Source: Lucinisca nassula
Taxonomy: Eukaryota; Mollusca; Bivalvia; Lucinida; Lucinidae
Direction: 5' to 3'
NCBI GenBank assembly: GCA_963580285.1
Contig: OY757021.1
Coordinates: 99,066,149 to 99,130,148 of the forward strand
Length of the DNA: 64,000 nt
Part shown: positions 63,295-64,000 of the stretch, piece after piece
How positions within the stretch are numbered: position 1 is the stretch's first letter
How the letters are laid out: every line of letters starts with the position of its first letter
Notes under the pieces: model-generated
Seen by the model: the letters and a program-made list of their open reading frames with translations, nothing else
Databases searched by the model: none
Told to the model about the DNA's origin: nothing
Translations under genes and position numbers: made by a program

Positions 63295-63490
63295 GGACAA
63301 ATTCAAACAGTGCAGACCTGGCTCAGACCCCTCATAATGCAGTGTCTGATCTGAGGCTGCACTGATTGTTAACAGAGTTTTTATAAAAATATAACGCAAA
63401 TAAAAAATAATTGGGCCTGACACCCACTACATGACAAATGGGCTTGCCCAACATGTAATAAGGGAAGTGTCCAGCAGTATACAATGGGTT
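63295..63490 (+). mobile_element. Palindrome-bearing repeat, family D
   Basis: AAACAGTGCAGACCTGGCTC...CTGAGGCTGCACTGATTGTT, then TTTTTATAAAAATATAACGC, GACACCCACTACATGACAAA, TGGGCTTGCCCAACATGTAA and ACAATGGGTTCAG. Same order as the D element at 34378-34805. Confidence 0.78.
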
Positions 63491-63640
63491 CAGCTAATAT
63501 TTAGCACAACTGGGCCCAGATGTGCATACTCTAAATTATCTGATCCCCGTCACCAGAAAACACAGAGGATCTTACGCTAGTTGTCATTTCATATAAAATT
63601 TGTGAAACTAGCCTCTGGTGAGTTTCATATGAATTGATTA

Positions 63641-63800
63641 GAAGCCTCTGTGGTGTTGTGGTTATGAAACACGCCTCATACACCAGGGGTCTTTGATTCG
63701 ATCCTGGGTTTCTCCAGACTTTTGGATGAGTCTTTAAACCGAGGTCCCATCTCCATATGACCTTATCTGCTGGTGTGACTTAAATTTGAAACACACAGAC
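63641..63800 (+). mobile_element. tRNA-derived SINE T1
   Basis: GAAGCCTCTGTGGTGTTGTG (box A region), TTTGATTCGATCCTGGGTTT (box B region), then the body TCCAGACTTTTGGATGAGTC and CATATGACCTTATCTGCTGG. Confidence 0.83.
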
Positions 63801-63844
63801 ACATATGAAATCATCACAAGTATAGAATTCTGTTATCAAATCTT

Positions 63845-64000
63845 TTAACCCTTGTCCTGCTGAATTTTTTAATCTGCCACACCCACTACTGATTATCAAC
63901 CAATCAGATTACTTGATGCAAATTATTGCAACAAATTCACAATCTGAATGGCAAACAATGTAGATCCTGATCAGATGGCTTCATTAGAAGCCATCTGATC
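63845..64000 (+). mobile_element. Palindrome-bearing MITE, family C, cut by window end
   Basis: TTAACCCTTGTCCTGCTGAA, then CCACACCCACTACTGATTAT and ATGTAGATCCTGATCAGATG...GCCATCTGATC. Runs off the window inside the palindrome. Confidence 0.82.

Noticed and set aside
1..64000. Bacterial defence system, biosynthetic cluster or viral genome
   Set aside because: No operon-like runs of long frames were found. The only long frames belong to a DIRS retrotransposon, and the only host gene is a spliced animal E2 enzyme.

Overview
This is animal nuclear DNA, most likely from a bivalve mollusc. It has long introns with GT/AG splice sites. It is packed with short non-autonomous transposons, including hairpin-headed elements carrying tandem arrays that resemble the bivalve 'pearl'/Helentron-associated elements. 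The species cannot be fixed by eye. No prokaryotic operon, CRISPR array or rRNA was seen.

One host gene is recognised: the NEDD8-conjugating E2 enzyme UBE2M (UBC12) on the + strand. Five coding exons (18350-18458, 30235-30329, 36418-36560, 40998-41061, 48772-48912) give a complete 183-residue protein with the HPN motif and catalytic Cys111. All eight splice sites are GT/AG and the phases agree. The exons total 552 bp; the gene spans 30.6 kb, and its four introns (about 11.8, 6.1, 4.4 and 7.7 kb) are largely mobile DNA.

Region by region. 1-6336: a ~147-bp tandem array, a TTAA-flanked element, SINE-like copies and a hairpin-headed tandem element. 6337-10018: a hAT-like shell with nested insertions. 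10019-17860: a dispersed repeat, then a 166-bp-array element split by a hAT-like transposon that is itself split by another. 18350-48912: UBE2M; intron 1 holds a 166-bp-array element and a DIRS retrotransposon (23020-28850, minus strand) with gag-like, RT-RNase H and tyrosine recombinase genes, whose RT-RNase H gene is broken by a hairpin-headed element. 48913-64000: more nested DNA transposons, foldback elements, SINEs and palindrome-bearing MITEs.

The most interesting observations are: (1) one ~65-bp palindrome that recurs about 20 times inside MITE families with different termini and target duplications, its two arms changing together between families; (2) a set of hairpin-headed, tandem-array elements that appear to insert without target-site duplication, judged from sites within the window; (3) a TCAAGGTCA nuclear-receptor-type motif found in the repeat unit of five otherwise different tandem families; (4) a structurally near-complete DIRS element including its internal complementary region. 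All comparisons were made by eye, so repeat boundaries are approximate unless a target duplication is given.
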